The notes below the pieces were generated by a model. That model searched no databases. It was not told the DNA's origin and saw only the letters and a program-made list of their open reading frames with translations. Positions 26,130-37,102 of a DNA stretch of 64,000 nucleotides are shown piece after piece (the stretch's first letter is position 1; each line of letters begins with the position of its first letter). The stretch covers positions 2,943,001 to 3,007,000 of the forward strand of contig NZ_AP019810.1 of the NCBI RefSeq assembly GCF_013394305.1. The letters run 5' to 3'. A program made the position numbers and the translations under genes. The stretch comes from Enterococcus mundtii. Its GTDB lineage: Bacteria; Bacillota; Bacilli; Lactobacillales; Enterococcaceae.

Positions 26130-26362
26130 AATGTTGACGAAAAAGAGTAGTTTGGCTAAACCAGTATAGGGAGATCTGTCATGGACTGAAAGCAGATTCT
26201 GTGTTTGAAAAATGAAGTTCACTTTCCGAGTTCGTCTGAGAGATTTTTCAGACCGGCAGTATGTCTGTCGTTATTAAAATGAGTGTACGATCTCGTTGGG
26301 ATCGTAAATTAGGATGGTAACGCGAAGACCTCGTTCCTTGATAGGAATGAGGTCTTTTTTGT
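26130..26362 (+). ncRNA. T-box leader of pheS-pheT
   Basis: The leader has a stem I region with AGTA-type start (GAAAAAGAGTAG), a candidate specifier UUC at 26218-26220 (Phe) followed by A, the T-box TAGGATGGTAACGCG at 26310-26324 and an intrinsic terminator (26325-26362). The TGGT in the T-box bulge fits pairing with the ACCA end of an uncharged tRNA. The box has AACGCG where the consensus has ACCGCG. Uncharged tRNA-Phe would stabilise the antiterminator and switch on pheST. Confidence 0.85.
26325..26362 (+). terminator. T-box regulated terminator
   Basis: AAGACCTCGTTCCT pairs with AGGAATGAGGTCTT and is followed by T6. It is the conditional stop of the pheST leader. Confidence 0.85.
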
Positions 26363-26387
26363 AGTTGAATTTAAAGGAGGAAATCGC

Positions 26388-27431
26388 ATGTCTTTACAAG
26401 CACAACTCGAAAGCTTGAAAGAAGCAACGATCGTCAAGATCAAGCAGGCGCAGGATTTGAAAGAACTAAATCAAATCCGTGTCGAAACATTAGGGAAAAA
26501 AGGACCGATTACTGAGGTCTTACGTGGAATGAAAGATCTAAGTGCCGAAGAGCGTCCGAAAGTGGGAAGCTTTGCCAATGAGATCCGTGATCTATTGACA
26601 CAAGAAATCGAAGAAAGAAAAGCAGTCTTGGAAACCGCCGCAATGAATGAAGCATTAGAAAAAGAAACCATCGATGTAACGCTTCCAGGTAGCTCAGTCA
26701 AACAAGGTACACGCCATATCTTGACGCAGATCATGGAAGAAATCGAAGATATTTTTATCGGTATGGGGTATCAAATCGTTGAAGGATATGAAGTCGAGTC
26801 AGACCACTATAACTTTGAACGAATGAATTTACCAAAAGACCATCCGGCACGTGATATGCAAGATACTTTTTATATCTCAGAAGAAATCTTGATCCGTACG
26901 CATACGTCGCCTGTGCAAGCACGTACCATGGAAAAACATGATTTTTCAAAAGGTGCGCTACGCATGATCTCACCAGGAAAAGTTTTCCGACGTGATACTG
27001 ATGATGCAACACACAGCCATCAATTCCATCAAATCGAAGGATTGGTGATCGACAAGAACGTGACGATGGGTGATCTAAAAGGAACACTTGAAGTCGTGAT
27101 GAAGAAAATGTTTGGTGAAGATCGCCAGATCCGTTTACGCCCAAGCTACTTCCCATTTACAGAACCATCTGTTGAAGTCGATGTCAGCTGTTTCAAATGC
27201 GGTGGTTCAGGCTGTAACGTCTGCAAACACACAGGTTGGATCGAGATCTTAGGTGCTGGTATGGTTCATCCAAATGTCTTGGAAATGTCAGGGATCGATC
27301 CTGAAGAATACTCCGGATTTGCTTTTGGACTTGGCCCAGATCGTGTCGCAATGTTACGTTATGGGGTCAACGATATTCGTAATTTCTATCAAAATGACTT
27401 GCGCTTCTTAAGTCAGTTCAAGGGGGAGTAA
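26388..27431 (+). CDS. pheS: phenylalanyl-tRNA synthetase alpha subunit
   Basis: This 347-aa class II synthetase subunit has an N-terminal coiled coil (about 1-85) and the core with [16 protein letters not shown], motif 2 [20 protein letters not shown] and motif 3 [17 protein letters not shown]. The zinc-like [17 protein letters not shown] segment near residue 270 is typical of PheS. AAAGGAGG precedes the ATG. It charges tRNA-Phe with PheT four bases downstream, under the T-box. Confidence 0.97.
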   Translation: MSLQAQLESLKEATIVKIKQAQDLKELNQIRVETLGKKGPITEVLRGMKDLSAEERPKVGSFANEIRDLLTQEIEERKAVLETAAMNEALEKETIDVTLPGSSVKQGTRHILTQIMEEIEDIFIGMGYQIVEGYEVESDHYNFERMNLPKDHPARDMQDTFYISEEILIRTHTSPVQARTMEKHDFSKGALRMISPGKVFRRDTDDATHSHQFHQIEGLVIDKNVTMGDLKGTLEVVMKKMFGEDRQIRLRPSYFPFTEPSVEVDVSCFKCGGSGCNVCKHTGWIEILGAGMVHPNVLEMSGIDPEEYSGFAFGLGPDRVAMLRYGVNDIRNFYQNDLRFLSQFKGE

Positions 27432-27435
27432 AAGA

Positions 27436-29856
27436 ATGTTAGTATCATATAAATGGCTGAATCAATACGTTGATTTATCAAATGTGACACCGCAAGAACT
27501 TGCAGACAAAATGTCAGTCACAGGAATCGAAGTCGAAGGTGTAACTGTACCTGAAGAAGGCTTGAAGAAAATCGTTGTCGGAGAAGTGAAGGAATGTATT
27601 CCACATCCTGATTCGGATCATCTATCGATCTGTCAAGTCGACATTGGCGAAGAAGAATTATCACAAATCGTTTGTGGCGCACCAAATGTCAAAGCAGGAA
27701 TCAAAGTCATCGTGGCTTTACCAAATTCACGGATTGCGGGCAATGTCAAAATCAAAAAAGGCAAGATGCGTGGACAAGTCTCGAATGGGATGATCTGTGC
27801 CTTACAAGAAATCGGTTATTCTGACAGTGTCGTACCGAAAGAATATTCAGAAGGCATCTACTATTTGCCACAAGAAGCGGTCAATGGAGAACCAGTCTTT
27901 TCTTATCTAGATATGGACGATGCTATCATCGAACTATCGATCACACCTAACCGTGCCGACGCATTATCAATGAGAGGTGTGGCATATGAAGTTGGCGCGA
28001 TCTACCGCCAAAAACCAACATTCAATGATGAAAAGTTAGTAGAAGTTGAACGTAAAGCTTCAGAGAAAATTGCGGTAAAAGTAGAAGACGAAGAATTGGT
28101 AACAGCATACCAAATCCGCATCATTGAAAACGTCAAGATCCAACCGAGTCCACAATGGTTACAAAATATCTTGATGAATGAAGGAATCCGACCAATCAAT
28201 AACGTCGTTGATATCACAAACTATATCTTATTATTGTTCGGTCAACCGTTACATGCATTCGACTATGATAAGTTAGGTTCAGAAGAAATCGTGGTGCGTC
28301 ATGCAGCAGAAGAAGAGAACATCGTGACGTTAGATGGCGAAACGCGTTCATTGACTTCAGAAGACTTGGTCATCACAAATGGACAAGTGCCAGTGGCTTT
28401 AGCTGGAGTAATGGGTGGACAAGACTCAGAGATTACGGAAACAACGACAACCGTTGCGTTAGAATCCGCTTTATTCGATCCCATCTTGATTCGCCGCACA
28501 GCCAAACGTTTCAATTTACGTAGTGAATCATCTGCGCGCTTTGAAAAAGGCATCAATAAAGGAACCGTCGGCGAAGCAAGCGATGTTGCAGCAGCGATGA
28601 TCGTTGCTTTAGCAGGAGGAGAAGTGTTACAAGGAGCGGTCAAAGGTTCTGAGTATCAAGCAAAAGAAGTCGAAGTACAGATCACATTGAAGCGCATCAA
28701 CCAGTACCTTGGCACAATCTTAAATGTCGCTGAAGTAAGTGAGATCTTTGAAGCATTAGGATTCGGCTATCACCTCGATGGAGAAACTTATACTGTTGTT
28801 GTACCTCCAAGACGTTGGGATATCCAGATCGAAGCAGACATCATCGAAGAAGTGGCACGTATTTATGGGTATGATCGTTTACCTTCAACGTTACCAAGCG
28901 GCGAAACAGTTGCAGGTAGTTTGACACAAGAACAAGCGACAACACGAAAGATCCGTACATTACTTGAAGGCAGTGGTCTAACTGAAGCCATTAGTTATGC
29001 ACTGACAACGGAAGATAAATCACGTCAATTCGCTTTGAAAGAAACAGCCATCACTCGCTTGGATTGGCCGATGAGTGAAGACCGTTCTGTCTTACGTATG
29101 AACTTGATCAGTGGTCTTTTGGATAACGTCCAATATAACACGGCACGTAAAAATTCAGATGTCGCATTTTATGAAGTAGGTCGCGTCTTCTATCAAGAAA
29201 ACGATCCATTGACTCATCTACCACAAGAAGTCACTCACGTAGCTCTTGCGGTGTCTGGCACATGGGAAGAGAAGAGTTGGCAAAGTAAGCCACAAGCGGT
29301 TGATTTCTTTACAGTAAAAGGAATATTAGAAAATGTATTCGAACAACTTTCCATCAATGAGGAAATCACTTATCAAGCGTTGACAACGATCGATGAACTT
29401 CACCCAGGTCGGACGGCGGCCATTTATTTAGGTGAAACAATGATCGGGTTTGTTGGCCAAGTGCATCCTATGACTGCTAAAGCTTACGATATTCCAGAAA
29501 CTTATGTGGCAGAGTTTGATTTAGCCACAGTTGTGGAAGCATCACAAAAAGGCATCACTTTCCGACCAGTCACAAAATTCCCAAGTGTGACGCGTGACAT
29601 TGCGATGTTAGTAGCTGAACAAGTGACGAATCAAGAAATCGTTCGCACAATCCAAGCAGCTGCTGGCCGATTCTTGACAAATGTCGAACTATTCGATGTC
29701 TACCAAGGAGCAAATATTGAAGCAGGGCATAAATCAGTCGCCTATACGTTAAGCTTTGAAAATCCCGAAGCAACGTTGACAGATGAAGAAATCAACCAAG
29801 CAATGAGCAAGGTTGAAAAGGCGTTGACAGAAACAGTTGATGCAAGTATTCGTTAA
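27436..29856 (+). CDS. pheT: phenylalanyl-tRNA synthetase beta subunit
   Basis: The 806 aa match the standard bacterial PheT: an N-terminal tRNA-binding (EMAP-like) domain with [18 protein letters not shown]3/B4 editing domain with [15 protein letters not shown]5 with [17 protein letters not shown], the core, and a C-terminal FDX-ACB domain ([12 protein letters not shown]). It corrects Tyr mischarging and forms the alpha2beta2 enzyme with PheS. It starts four bases after pheS and shares its mRNA. Confidence 0.97.
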   Translation: MLVSYKWLNQYVDLSNVTPQELADKMSVTGIEVEGVTVPEEGLKKIVVGEVKECIPHPDSDHLSICQVDIGEEELSQIVCGAPNVKAGIKVIVALPNSRIAGNVKIKKGKMRGQVSNGMICALQEIGYSDSVVPKEYSEGIYYLPQEAVNGEPVFSYLDMDDAIIELSITPNRADALSMRGVAYEVGAIYRQKPTFNDEKLVEVERKASEKIAVKVEDEELVTAYQIRIIENVKIQPSPQWLQNILMNEGIRPINNVVDITNYILLLFGQPLHAFDYDKLGSEEIVVRHAAEEENIVTLDGETRSLTSEDLVITNGQVPVALAGVMGGQDSEITETTTTVALESALFDPILIRRTAKRFNLRSESSARFEKGINKGTVGEASDVAAAMIVALAGGEVLQGAVKGSEYQAKEVEVQITLKRINQYLGTILNVAEVSEIFEALGFGYHLDGETYTVVVPPRRWDIQIEADIIEEVARIYGYDRLPSTLPSGETVAGSLTQEQATTRKIRTLLEGSGLTEAISYALTTEDKSRQFALKETAITRLDWPMSEDRSVLRMNLISGLLDNVQYNTARKNSDVAFYEVGRVFYQENDPLTHLPQEVTHVALAVSGTWEEKSWQSKPQAVDFFTVKGILENVFEQLSINEEITYQALTTIDELHPGRTAAIYLGETMIGFVGQVHPMTAKAYDIPETYVAEFDLATVVEASQKGITFRPVTKFPSVTRDIAMLVAEQVTNQEIVRTIQAAAGRFLTNVELFDVYQGANIEAGHKSVAYTLSFENPEATLTDEEINQAMSKVEKALTETVDASIR

Positions 29857-29877
29857 ACCTTAATAATAGAAGAAAAA

Positions 29878-29921
29878 ACTGGGACAAAAATCATTCAATG
29901 ATTTTTGTTCCAGCTTTTTTG
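29878..29921. terminator. bidirectional terminator
   Basis: AACTGGGACAAAAATCA and TGATTTTTGTTCCAGC pair around TTCA and are followed by T6. It lies between the converging pheT and trpS. Confidence 0.85.
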
Positions 29922-29926
29922 TGTGA

Positions 29927-30940
29927 TTACTGATTGAAATAATTGATGCCCATTGCCGCTTTCACTTCAGAAAGTGTGGCTGCCGCAACTTTAGCCGCTT
30001 CTTCACTACCATGACGTAAGATATCCATCACGGCTTGTGGGTCCTTCGCCAATTCTTCACGACGTGCGCGGATCGGTGCGAACTCTGCTTCTAATACGTC
30101 GATCAAGTAACGCTTGATTTTCACGTCACCGAGTCCACCACGACGATAGTGGGCTTTCATCTCTTCGATTGCTTCTTTGTCTGTACCAAAAACATCTAAG
30201 TACGTAAAGACCATATTGCCTTCGACTTGTCCTGGATCTTGGACATGGATGTGATTTGGATCAGTATACATACTCATCACTTTTTTCTGTAAAACATCCG
30301 CATGGTCAGAAATGTAGATGCCATTTCCTAATGATTTACTCATTTTTCCGTTACCATCGATCCCAGGTAAACGACCCATTCCTTTAGGAGGGAAGACGGC
30401 TTTCGGTTCAACTAGTACTTCTCCATAAGTGTGATTGAAACTTTGGACGATCTCTTGCGTTTGTTCCAACATTGGTTTTTGGTCTTCACCAACTGGCACT
30501 AGATTCGCTTTGAACGCAGTGATGTCAGCAGCTTGTGAGACAGGGTAGATAAAGAAGCCTGTTGGGACACTTTCACCAAATTTCTTTTGCTCGATCTCCG
30601 TTTTAACAGTCGGGTTACGACGCACACGACCAATACTTACTAAGTTTAAGTAATACATTGTCAACTCAGCTAATTCAGGGATTTGCGACTGGATAAACAA
30701 TGTTGATTTGGCAGGATCTAAACCAACCGATAAGTAATCTAAAGCAACTTCTAATACATTGGAAGACACTTTTTCAGGGTCTTTCGCATTGTCAGTCAAG
30801 GCTTGCATATCTGCGATCATTACGAACAACTGATTGTTCTCATCCGCTTGCATTTCTACACGTTTTTTCAAAGACCCGACATAATGGCCTAAGTGTAGTT
30901 TGCCAGTAGGACGGTCTCCTGTTAAAATAATATTTTTCAA
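29927..30940 (-). CDS. trpS: tryptophanyl-tRNA synthetase
   Basis: This 337-aa class I synthetase has [18 protein letters not shown] (HIGH motif as HLGH) at the N-terminus and [11 protein letters not shown] (KMSKS). The full length matches bacterial TrpRS. It charges tRNA-Trp in the cytoplasm. It is monocistronic, with GAGGTG upstream of the ATG. No T-box was seen in the roughly 250 bases upstream, where many Firmicutes have one for trpS. Confidence 0.95.
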   Translation of the reverse strand: MKNIILTGDRPTGKLHLGHYVGSLKKRVEMQADENNQLFVMIADMQALTDNAKDPEKVSSNVLEVALDYLSVGLDPAKSTLFIQSQIPELAELTMYYLNLVSIGRVRRNPTVKTEIEQKKFGESVPTGFFIYPVSQAADITAFKANLVPVGEDQKPMLEQTQEIVQSFNHTYGEVLVEPKAVFPPKGMGRLPGIDGNGKMSKSLGNGIYISDHADVLQKKVMSMYTDPNHIHVQDPGQVEGNMVFTYLDVFGTDKEAIEEMKAHYRRGGLGDVKIKRYLIDVLEAEFAPIRARREELAKDPQAVMDILRHGSEEAAKVAAATLSEVKAAMGINYFNQ

Positions 30941-31104
30941 AAAAGAACACCTCTTTGTAATTTCTAAGACTAATACTTAATATCTTACCGTTTTTTTGCA
31001 GAATTAACAACAGGATAAACCGAAAATCATTGAAAAAATCAGTCAGGAAATCGTTATTTATACAAATGGTAAAAGAAAACGGACAAAGGAATTTTCTTGG
31101 AAAC

Positions 31105-31134
31105 TTTACAAGTTGCTTCGCTTTCGGATATAAT
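31105..31134 (+). promoter_or_regulatory. promoter of the amino-acid ABC operon
   Basis: TTTACA (31105-31110) and TATAAT (31129-31134) with an 18-bp spacer, about 60 bp before the first gene of the operon. It is a good sigma-A type match. Confidence 0.65.
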
Positions 31135-31193
31135 GTGTTCTATTATATATCTTTAAATGAAATCTTACTAAATAATAATGGGAGTGTAATGTT

Positions 31194-31931
31194 ATGACAA
31201 TGATTAAATTTGATAGCGTGGAAAAGTATTACGGCAAATTCCATGCGTTGAAAAACATCAATCTTGAGTTTGAAAAAGGGGAAGTTGTCGTTGTCATTGG
31301 TCCATCAGGATCAGGAAAAAGTACGATGCTTCGCTGTATCAACGGCTTAGAAACAATCACTTCAGGAAAGCTTTTGATCAATGATGTCGATATTCGCGAT
31401 AAAAACACAAAATTGACGGAGATTAGAAAAAATGTCGGAATGGTCTTTCAACATTTTAATCTTTACCCCAATAAAACAGTTTTAGAAAACATCACATTGG
31501 CACCAATCAAAGTATTAAAACAAGATGAGGCAACTGCTGTAAAAAATGCGGAAAAGTTTTTAAAGACAGTCAATATGCTAGATAAAAAAGATTCCTATCC
31601 TTCCATGTTATCTGGTGGACAACAACAGCGTGTAGCGATTGCTCGCGGCTTAGCGATGAATCCCGAAATGCTGTTATTTGACGAGCCAACATCTGCCTTG
31701 GACCCAGAGATGATCGGTGATGTATTGGACGTAATGAAAAAATTGGCAAGAGATGGCATGTCAATGATCGTGGTCACACACGAAATGGGCTTTGCGAAAG
31801 AAGTGGCAGACCGTGTCATTTTTATGGCGGACGGACAAGTATTAGAAGATAGTCGCGATGTACGCAATTTCTTCGATGATCCAAAAGAGGAACGTGCAAA
31901 ACAATTTATCAGTAAAGTAATCAATCATTGA
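31194..31931 (+). CDS. polar amino-acid ABC transporter, ATP-binding protein (GlnQ-like)
   Basis: This 245-aa ABC ATPase has Walker [16 protein letters not shown]-loop [10 protein letters not shown], signature [15 protein letters not shown], Walker [14 protein letters not shown] and H-loop [16 protein letters not shown], the PAO/GlnQ pattern. It powers uptake through the two permeases at 32773-34091 with the lipoprotein at 31945. Its ATG lies about 8 bases after GGGAGTG. First gene of a four-gene operon. Confidence 0.92.
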   Translation: MTMIKFDSVEKYYGKFHALKNINLEFEKGEVVVVIGPSGSGKSTMLRCINGLETITSGKLLINDVDIRDKNTKLTEIRKNVGMVFQHFNLYPNKTVLENITLAPIKVLKQDEATAVKNAEKFLKTVNMLDKKDSYPSMLSGGQQQRVAIARGLAMNPEMLLFDEPTSALDPEMIGDVLDVMKKLARDGMSMIVVTHEMGFAKEVADRVIFMADGQVLEDSRDVRNFFDDPKEERAKQFISKVINH

Positions 31932-31944
31932 TAGGAGGAACGAT

Positions 31945-32760
31945 ATGCGTAAGACAACATTCACTCGTTTATTATTTCTTTTTGGGCTAGTATTTCTAGT
32001 ATTGAGCGGCTGTAAAGGTAGCAGTTTGGCAGAAAAAGATATTTTGACTCGTAGTAAAGAAACGAACGAGATCATTTGGGGTGTCAAATACGATACACGA
32101 TTGTTTGGGATGATGGATATCGAAAGCCGCACTGTTCAAGGGTTTGATATCGATATCGCCAAAGCAATCACGAAGAAGATTTTAGGAGAGGACGGAAAAG
32201 CAGAGTTTGTCGAAGTCACTTCTAAAACAAGAATCCCATTATTAAAAAATGGGAATATCGATGCCATCATTGCGACGATGACGATTACCGAAGAACGTAA
32301 AAAGCAAGTCGATTTCTCTTCAGTTTATTTTGACGCCGGACAATCATTGCTCGTTGAAAAGGGTAGTCCCATCAAAAGTGTGGAGGATTTAAACGCTGAA
32401 ACGACTGTTCTAGCGGTAAAAGGCTCGACTTCAGCTGCCAACATCAGAGAACATGCACCTGATGCGCGGATCTTGGAGTTAGAGAACTATGCAGAAGCAT
32501 TTACTGCCTTACAATCGGGGCAAGGTGATGCCATGACGACAGACAATGCGATCTTACTCGGAATGGCAGCGGAGAACCCTAGCTATGAATTAGCAGGTGG
32601 AACATTTACCAAAGAGCCTTATGGTATTGCAATCAACAAAGGACAAGAAAATTTCTTAGATGCAGTCAACCAAGCATTAGCGGAAATGGTTGAAGACGGC
32701 ACCTACGATAAGATTTATGAAAAATGGTTCCCAGATACGACTCAGGGAAAAATTGATTAA
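31945..32760 (+). CDS. amino-acid ABC transporter substrate-binding lipoprotein
   Basis: A lipoprotein signal with lipobox LSGC at about residue 24 is followed by a family-3 solute-binding domain (IIWGVKYDTRLFGMMD, GFDIDIAKAITKKILGE, TMTITEERKKQVDFS, VKGSTSAANIREHAP). The binding pattern fits glutamine, glutamate or another polar amino acid; the exact ligand cannot be read off. GGAGG upstream, 13 bases after the ATPase gene. Extracytoplasmic, lipid-anchored. Confidence 0.9.
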   Translation: MRKTTFTRLLFLFGLVFLVLSGCKGSSLAEKDILTRSKETNEIIWGVKYDTRLFGMMDIESRTVQGFDIDIAKAITKKILGEDGKAEFVEVTSKTRIPLLKNGNIDAIIATMTITEERKKQVDFSSVYFDAGQSLLVEKGSPIKSVEDLNAETTVLAVKGSTSAANIREHAPDARILELENYAEAFTALQSGQGDAMTTDNAILLGMAAENPSYELAGGTFTKEPYGIAINKGQENFLDAVNQALAEMVEDGTYDKIYEKWFPDTTQGKID

Positions 32761-32772
32761 GGAGGGAATACA

Positions 32773-33420
32773 ATGACTGAATTGATACAAACTTATGGGC
32801 CAGCCTTCCTTGATGGATTTAAAGTAACGATCCTATCAAGTGTCTTGGCACTTTTATTCAGTTTGATCATCGGAACGTTGATGGCGATTTTTCAATTGTC
32901 ACACAATAAATGGATTCGTGGTTTAGCGAAAGCCTATGTTGAATTTTTTAGGAATATCCCGTTATTGATCATCGTGATGTTCTTCTATGTCGTATTACCA
33001 CTTTATTGGATCAGCTTTGATGGTTTTCAAGCAGGAACGATCGGGCTGACGATCTATACTTCCGCATTTATTGCAGAAACCGTTCGTTCGGGCATCCAAA
33101 CTGTGCCAAAAGGTCAAATGGAGGCTGGTCTTTCATCAGGATTTACTTACTCAGAGACGATGCGTTACATCGTATTGCCACAGGCATTTAAAATCGTTAT
33201 CCCACCATTAGGCAATCAATTTATCAATTTGGTCAAAAATTCATCGATTTTAGCAATTGTTGCTGGTTTGGATATCATGTATCAAGGGGATTTGATCGCT
33301 AGTGAAACTTTCAACACGTTTGATACCTATATCATCGTCGGTTTATTTTACTTGATCATTACCTTACCATTGTCTTATTTGATGGTTTATCTTGAGAAAA
33401 AATGGGCAGTTCGTTCATAG
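32773..33420 (+). CDS. amino-acid ABC transporter permease 1
   Basis: 215 aa, HEAT/His-Glu-type permease with about five membrane helices. The EAA loop is MEAGLSSGFTYSETMRYIVLPQAFKIVIPPLGNQ. It belongs to the HisM/GlnP group and pairs with the next permease. GGAGG lies before the ATG, 12 bases after the lipoprotein gene. Confidence 0.9.
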   Translation: MTELIQTYGPAFLDGFKVTILSSVLALLFSLIIGTLMAIFQLSHNKWIRGLAKAYVEFFRNIPLLIIVMFFYVVLPLYWISFDGFQAGTIGLTIYTSAFIAETVRSGIQTVPKGQMEAGLSSGFTYSETMRYIVLPQAFKIVIPPLGNQFINLVKNSSILAIVAGLDIMYQGDLIASETFNTFDTYIIVGLFYLIITLPLSYLMVYLEKKWAVRS

Positions 33421-33434
33421 AAAGGAGAATCTCA

Positions 33435-34091
33435 ATGGATTTTAGTGGTGCATTTTCATGGATGAATATTCGCTTTTTACTGGAAGGACTAAAAGTAACG
33501 ATCGAAGTTTCGCTCTTCTCCATCATTTTTAGTTTTCTGATCGGTGGGCTGACAGGTGTTCTTCGTTTTGCGAGTATTCCTTATTTATCAAAAATAGTAG
33601 GTTTGATTATCGACATCATTCGTAATCTGCCATTATTGCTGATCATCTTTTTCACTTATTTTGCTTTACCGCAAATCGGTATCCAAATGAACATCTTTTG
33701 GTCAGCAGTTGCAGCATTGACGATTTTTGAATCTGCCATGTTATCAGAGATTTTCCGTGCAGGTTTGAATGCTGTGCCGAAAGGTCAGATGGAAGCAGGG
33801 CTTTCCACGGGATTAAGCTATGTGGAAACGATGCGTACGATCATCATGCCGCAAGCATTTAAGTCAATGATCCCTGCTATCGTCAGTCAGTTGATCTCGT
33901 TGATCAAAGATACTTCTTTAGCGGTGATCATCTCGTTGCCAGAATTGACACACCAAGCGCGGATCGTCTACGGTCAAAATACCAATTATGTCTTACCAAT
34001 GTTCGTTATGATGACTTTCATGTATTTTGTCGTATGTTACGCACTTTCTTTACTTTCTTCTTACCTAGAAAAAAGAAAGTATAGTTATTAG
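33435..34091 (+). CDS. amino-acid ABC transporter permease 2
   Basis: 218 aa, a second HisM/GlnP-type permease with EAA loop GQMEAGLSTGLSYVETMRTI followed by MPQAFKSMIPAI. ATG 33435 is chosen because AAAGGAG lies 8 bases upstream; the frame from 33402 begins inside the previous gene. It probably forms a heterodimer with permease 1. Confidence 0.9.
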   Translation: MDFSGAFSWMNIRFLLEGLKVTIEVSLFSIIFSFLIGGLTGVLRFASIPYLSKIVGLIIDIIRNLPLLLIIFFTYFALPQIGIQMNIFWSAVAALTIFESAMLSEIFRAGLNAVPKGQMEAGLSTGLSYVETMRTIIMPQAFKSMIPAIVSQLISLIKDTSLAVIISLPELTHQARIVYGQNTNYVLPMFVMMTFMYFVVCYALSLLSSYLEKRKYSY

Positions 34092-34120
34092 TAGAAAAAA
34101 TCGTATTTTAAATGGGAATT

Positions 34121-34170
34121 AAGAAGGAATCCACGAAATTTTTTTAAAAATTTTTTGTGGATTCCTTCTT
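34121..34170. repeat. long hairpin downstream of the ABC operon
   Basis: AAGAAGGAATCCAC (34121-34134) and GTGGATTCCTTCTT (34157-34170) pair perfectly, and the inner AAATTTTT/AAAAATTT extends the stem to about 22 bp around a tiny loop. There is no T run after it, but the internal T tract could serve. It probably ends or protects the operon mRNA. Confidence 0.6.
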
Positions 34171-34312
34171 ACGTTATCCAAAAAATCCATCGGGACACGT
34201 GTTGAGTCGTCATGTGGAAAAAGAGCAGGAAAGCAGATTGTAGGACTTGATAAATCACGTCAAAAAGTCCACAATATAGAAGGTAGAATTTTTTTGAAAA
34301 AGGATGATTCGA

Positions 34313-35131
34313 TTGACAGATAAACGTCCGATCGGTTTTATTGATTCAGGAGTTGGCGGTCTTACAGTCGTCAAAGAAGCATTGAAGCAATTGCCGAATG
34401 AAAACATATTATACGTTGGCGATACCGCGCGCTGTCCATATGGACCAAGACCAGCAGAGCAAGTGATCGCTTATACATGGGAAATGACGAATTATTTAGT
34501 TGAAAAAGGCATAAAGATGCTTGTGATTGCCTGTAATACGGCAACTGCGGTCGCATTAGAAGAAATCAAAGCAACACTCTCGATTCCAGTGATCGGTGTG
34601 ATTTTGCCAGGAACGAGAGCGGCAGTCAAACAAACGAAAAATCACCGAGTAGGGGTGATTGGAACAATTGGAACCGTCAAAAGTGCCGCTTACGAGACGG
34701 CCTTGCTGGATAAAGCACCCGAACTGAAAGTCACCAGCTTGGCGTGTCCAAAGTTTGTGTCAGTCGTAGAAAGTAAAGAATACCGATCATCAGTCGCTAA
34801 AAAAATCGTGGCCCAAACTTTAGCTCCATTAGAATTAAAAGGGATCGACACCTTGATTTTAGGTTGCACCCATTATCCACTCCTTCGCCCGATCATTCAG
34901 AATGTTATGGGGGATAAAGTCATGCTAATCGATTCAGGAGCAGAAACGATTGGCGAAGTTTCGATGTTACTTGACTATTTTGAAATCAGTAATTCACCAC
35001 AAAATGGCCGAACGCTTTGTCAGTTTTATACGACAGGATCAGCTAAAATGTTCCATGAGATTGCCCAAGATTGGTTAGGATTAAAAGAACTGATCGTTGA
35101 ATCGATTGATTTAGGAGGAAAAGAGCAATGA
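34313..35131 (+). CDS. murI: glutamate racemase
   Basis: The 272 aa contain [17 protein letters not shown] at the N-terminus and the two catalytic cysteines in [11 protein letters not shown] and [11 protein letters not shown]. It makes D-Glu for peptidoglycan (also called racE in this group). AAAAGG touches ATG 34304 directly but sits 10 bases before TTG 34313, so TTG is the likely start. It overlaps the rph-rdgB fusion by four bases (ATGA). Confidence 0.93.
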   Translation: MTDKRPIGFIDSGVGGLTVVKEALKQLPNENILYVGDTARCPYGPRPAEQVIAYTWEMTNYLVEKGIKMLVIACNTATAVALEEIKATLSIPVIGVILPGTRAAVKQTKNHRVGVIGTIGTVKSAAYETALLDKAPELKVTSLACPKFVSVVESKEYRSSVAKKIVAQTLAPLELKGIDTLILGCTHYPLLRPIIQNVMGDKVMLIDSGAETIGEVSMLLDYFEISNSPQNGRTLCQFYTTGSAKMFHEIAQDWLGLKELIVESIDLGGKEQ

Positions 35132-36483
35132 TGCGTCATGACGGAAGAAATGTCCAAGATTTACGTAAAATCACGATTGAAACAAATGTGCTGAAGCATC
35201 CAGAAGGATCAGTTTTGATCAGCTTTGGCGATACGAAAGTGATTTGTGCGGCAACGGTTGAAGAGACAGTCCCCCCGTTTTTAAAAGGGACTGGTAAAGG
35301 ATGGGTGACAGCAGAATACAGTATGTTGCCCTGCGCCACGAATACGAGAAATCGTCGTGAAAGCAGCAAAGGTAAGTTAAGTGGACGGACGATGGAGATC
35401 CAACGTTTGATCGGTCGTTCGTTGCGTGCGGTCGTCGATCTCGAGAAACTTGGTGAACGCAGTATCATCGTTGATTGTGACGTGATCCAAGCAGACGGTG
35501 GCACCCGAACAGCAAGTATTACCGGTGCATTTGTGGCTTTAAGATTAGCTATCGAAAAATTATTACAGAAAAAAGTGTTAGCGAATGATCCAATCAAAGA
35601 ACATTTAGCCGCCATCAGTGTAGGGATTTTAGCTGATGGGACATGTGTGACTGATTTGGATTATCACGAAGACGTTGCAGCAGAAGTCGATATGAACTTA
35701 GTGATGACGGAATCGGGCAAATTTGTGGAAATCCAAGGGACAGGCGAAGAAGCTACCTTTGATGGTGAACAATTGAACGAAATGCTTGTTTATGGCAAAA
35801 CAGCGATCGAATCACTGATTTTTGAACAAAAAAATGTTTTGTTGAGTGAATGGTCAGACACTACGCCTGAACCGACAGAAAAAACGATTGTGATTGCTAC
35901 TCGAAATGCAGGCAAAGCAGAAGAATTCCGTACCTTATTTGCGAAAGAAGGCTATACAGTCAAAACATTGTTTGATTATCCTGAGATACCTGATGTCGAA
36001 GAAACAGGTACAACATTCGAAGAAAACGCTCGGTTAAAAGCAGAAACGATTGCTCAAGTATTGAACCAGCCAGTATTGGCGGATGACTCTGGCCTGAAAG
36101 TCGATGTGTTAGGTGGTAGACCAGGAGTTTATTCTGCCCGTTTTGCTGGCGAACATAAGAGTGATGCGGCAAATAACGCAAAATTACTTTTTGAATTAAC
36201 CGATGTAGCTGATGAAGAACGCACCGCACAATTTCATTGTACGTTGGTTTTCGCTGAGCCAAATAAAGAAAGTTTAGTAGTGGAAGCAGAGTGGCCTGGA
36301 CGAATTGGTCGGATACCTAAAGGCGAAAATGGTTTTGGCTATGACCCTTTGTTCATTCCTGATGGGTACACTCAAACAGCGGCAGAAATCTCAAGTGAAG
36401 AAAAAAATAACCACAGTCACCGAGGCTTGGCTATGGCAAAACTAAGCCAAGTTTGGCAGGGATGGTTGGAAGGAGTGGAGTAG
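35128..36483 (+). CDS. fused RNase PH / XTP-dITP pyrophosphatase
   Basis: A 451-aa fusion. Residues 1 to about 245 are RNase PH ([61 protein letters not shown]), which trims tRNA 3' ends. From about residue 252 there is RdgB/HAM1 ([54 protein letters not shown]), which hydrolyses ITP/XTP. The fusion is known in enterococci and relatives. GGAGG lies upstream of ATG 35128, and ATG 35131 is also possible. Translationally coupled to murI. Confidence 0.93.
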   Translation: MMRHDGRNVQDLRKITIETNVLKHPEGSVLISFGDTKVICAATVEETVPPFLKGTGKGWVTAEYSMLPCATNTRNRRESSKGKLSGRTMEIQRLIGRSLRAVVDLEKLGERSIIVDCDVIQADGGTRTASITGAFVALRLAIEKLLQKKVLANDPIKEHLAAISVGILADGTCVTDLDYHEDVAAEVDMNLVMTESGKFVEIQGTGEEATFDGEQLNEMLVYGKTAIESLIFEQKNVLLSEWSDTTPEPTEKTIVIATRNAGKAEEFRTLFAKEGYTVKTLFDYPEIPDVEETGTTFEENARLKAETIAQVLNQPVLADDSGLKVDVLGGRPGVYSARFAGEHKSDAANNAKLLFELTDVADEERTAQFHCTLVFAEPNKESLVVEAEWPGRIGRIPKGENGFGYDPLFIPDGYTQTAAEISSEEKNNHSHRGLAMAKLSQVWQGWLEGVE

Positions 36484-36996
36484 ATGCGCTATTTAGTCGT
36501 TAGTGACAACCATGGGGATCGAGCAATCATCAAAGAATTGCTGACCCAGTATCAAAATCAAGTTGATTATTTCTTTCATTGTGGCGATTCAGAACTTGAC
36601 GCAACAGATGAAGTTTGGGAAACTTATCTCGGTGTACAAGGCAATTGTGATTTCGGCACAGACTTTGAGACCAAACGAGTTGTAGATACTGGGCTTGATC
36701 GGGTATATATGACGCACGGCCATTTATCGAATGTCCGCTTTGGTTTGACTCAGTTAGCCCTTGAAGCAAAAGAGCAACAAGCAACGATTGCTCTTTTTGG
36801 GCACACCCATCAACTAGGGTGTGAATTTGAAGAAGGTATCTTGTTCTTAAATCCAGGAAGCATTTCCCAACCTCGAGGAATGATCCAAATCCCAGCTTAC
36901 GCAATCATTGAGAGTACGAAAGAGACACTTGCTGTCCAATACTATAATCGATCACACAAAAAAATCGATAACATGGCATTTGAATATAAACGCTGA
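36484..36996 (+). CDS. YfcE/MJ0936-type metallophosphodiesterase, 170 aa
   Basis: Calcineurin-like signature: VVSDNHGDR, HCGDSELDA, VQGNCDFG and LFGHTHQLGCE, with the metal-binding D, H, N and H in order. It is a cytoplasmic manganese phosphodiesterase of uncertain substrate. It starts immediately after the stop of the fusion gene and belongs to the murI operon. Confidence 0.9.
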   Translation: MRYLVVSDNHGDRAIIKELLTQYQNQVDYFFHCGDSELDATDEVWETYLGVQGNCDFGTDFETKRVVDTGLDRVYMTHGHLSNVRFGLTQLALEAKEQQATIALFGHTHQLGCEFEEGILFLNPGSISQPRGMIQIPAYAIIESTKETLAVQYYNRSHKKIDNMAFEYKR

Positions 36997-37102
36997 CAAA
37001 CAAACTCTAATTTTTGCTAAAAAAAGAAATGTTTGTATAGATTTTGCATCCGTTTTCGGTAAAATAGAGATATTGAAAGAATTTGAAATGGAGGGCCAAT
37101 AC

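Noticed and set aside
31090-31107. AATTTTCTTGGAAACT as a CodY box upstream of the ABC operon
   Set aside because: It needs an extra base in the centre and has further mismatches; too weak to claim.
30941-31190. Possible T-box upstream of trpS
   Set aside because: No AGGGTGG-type box or associated terminator found on the minus strand.
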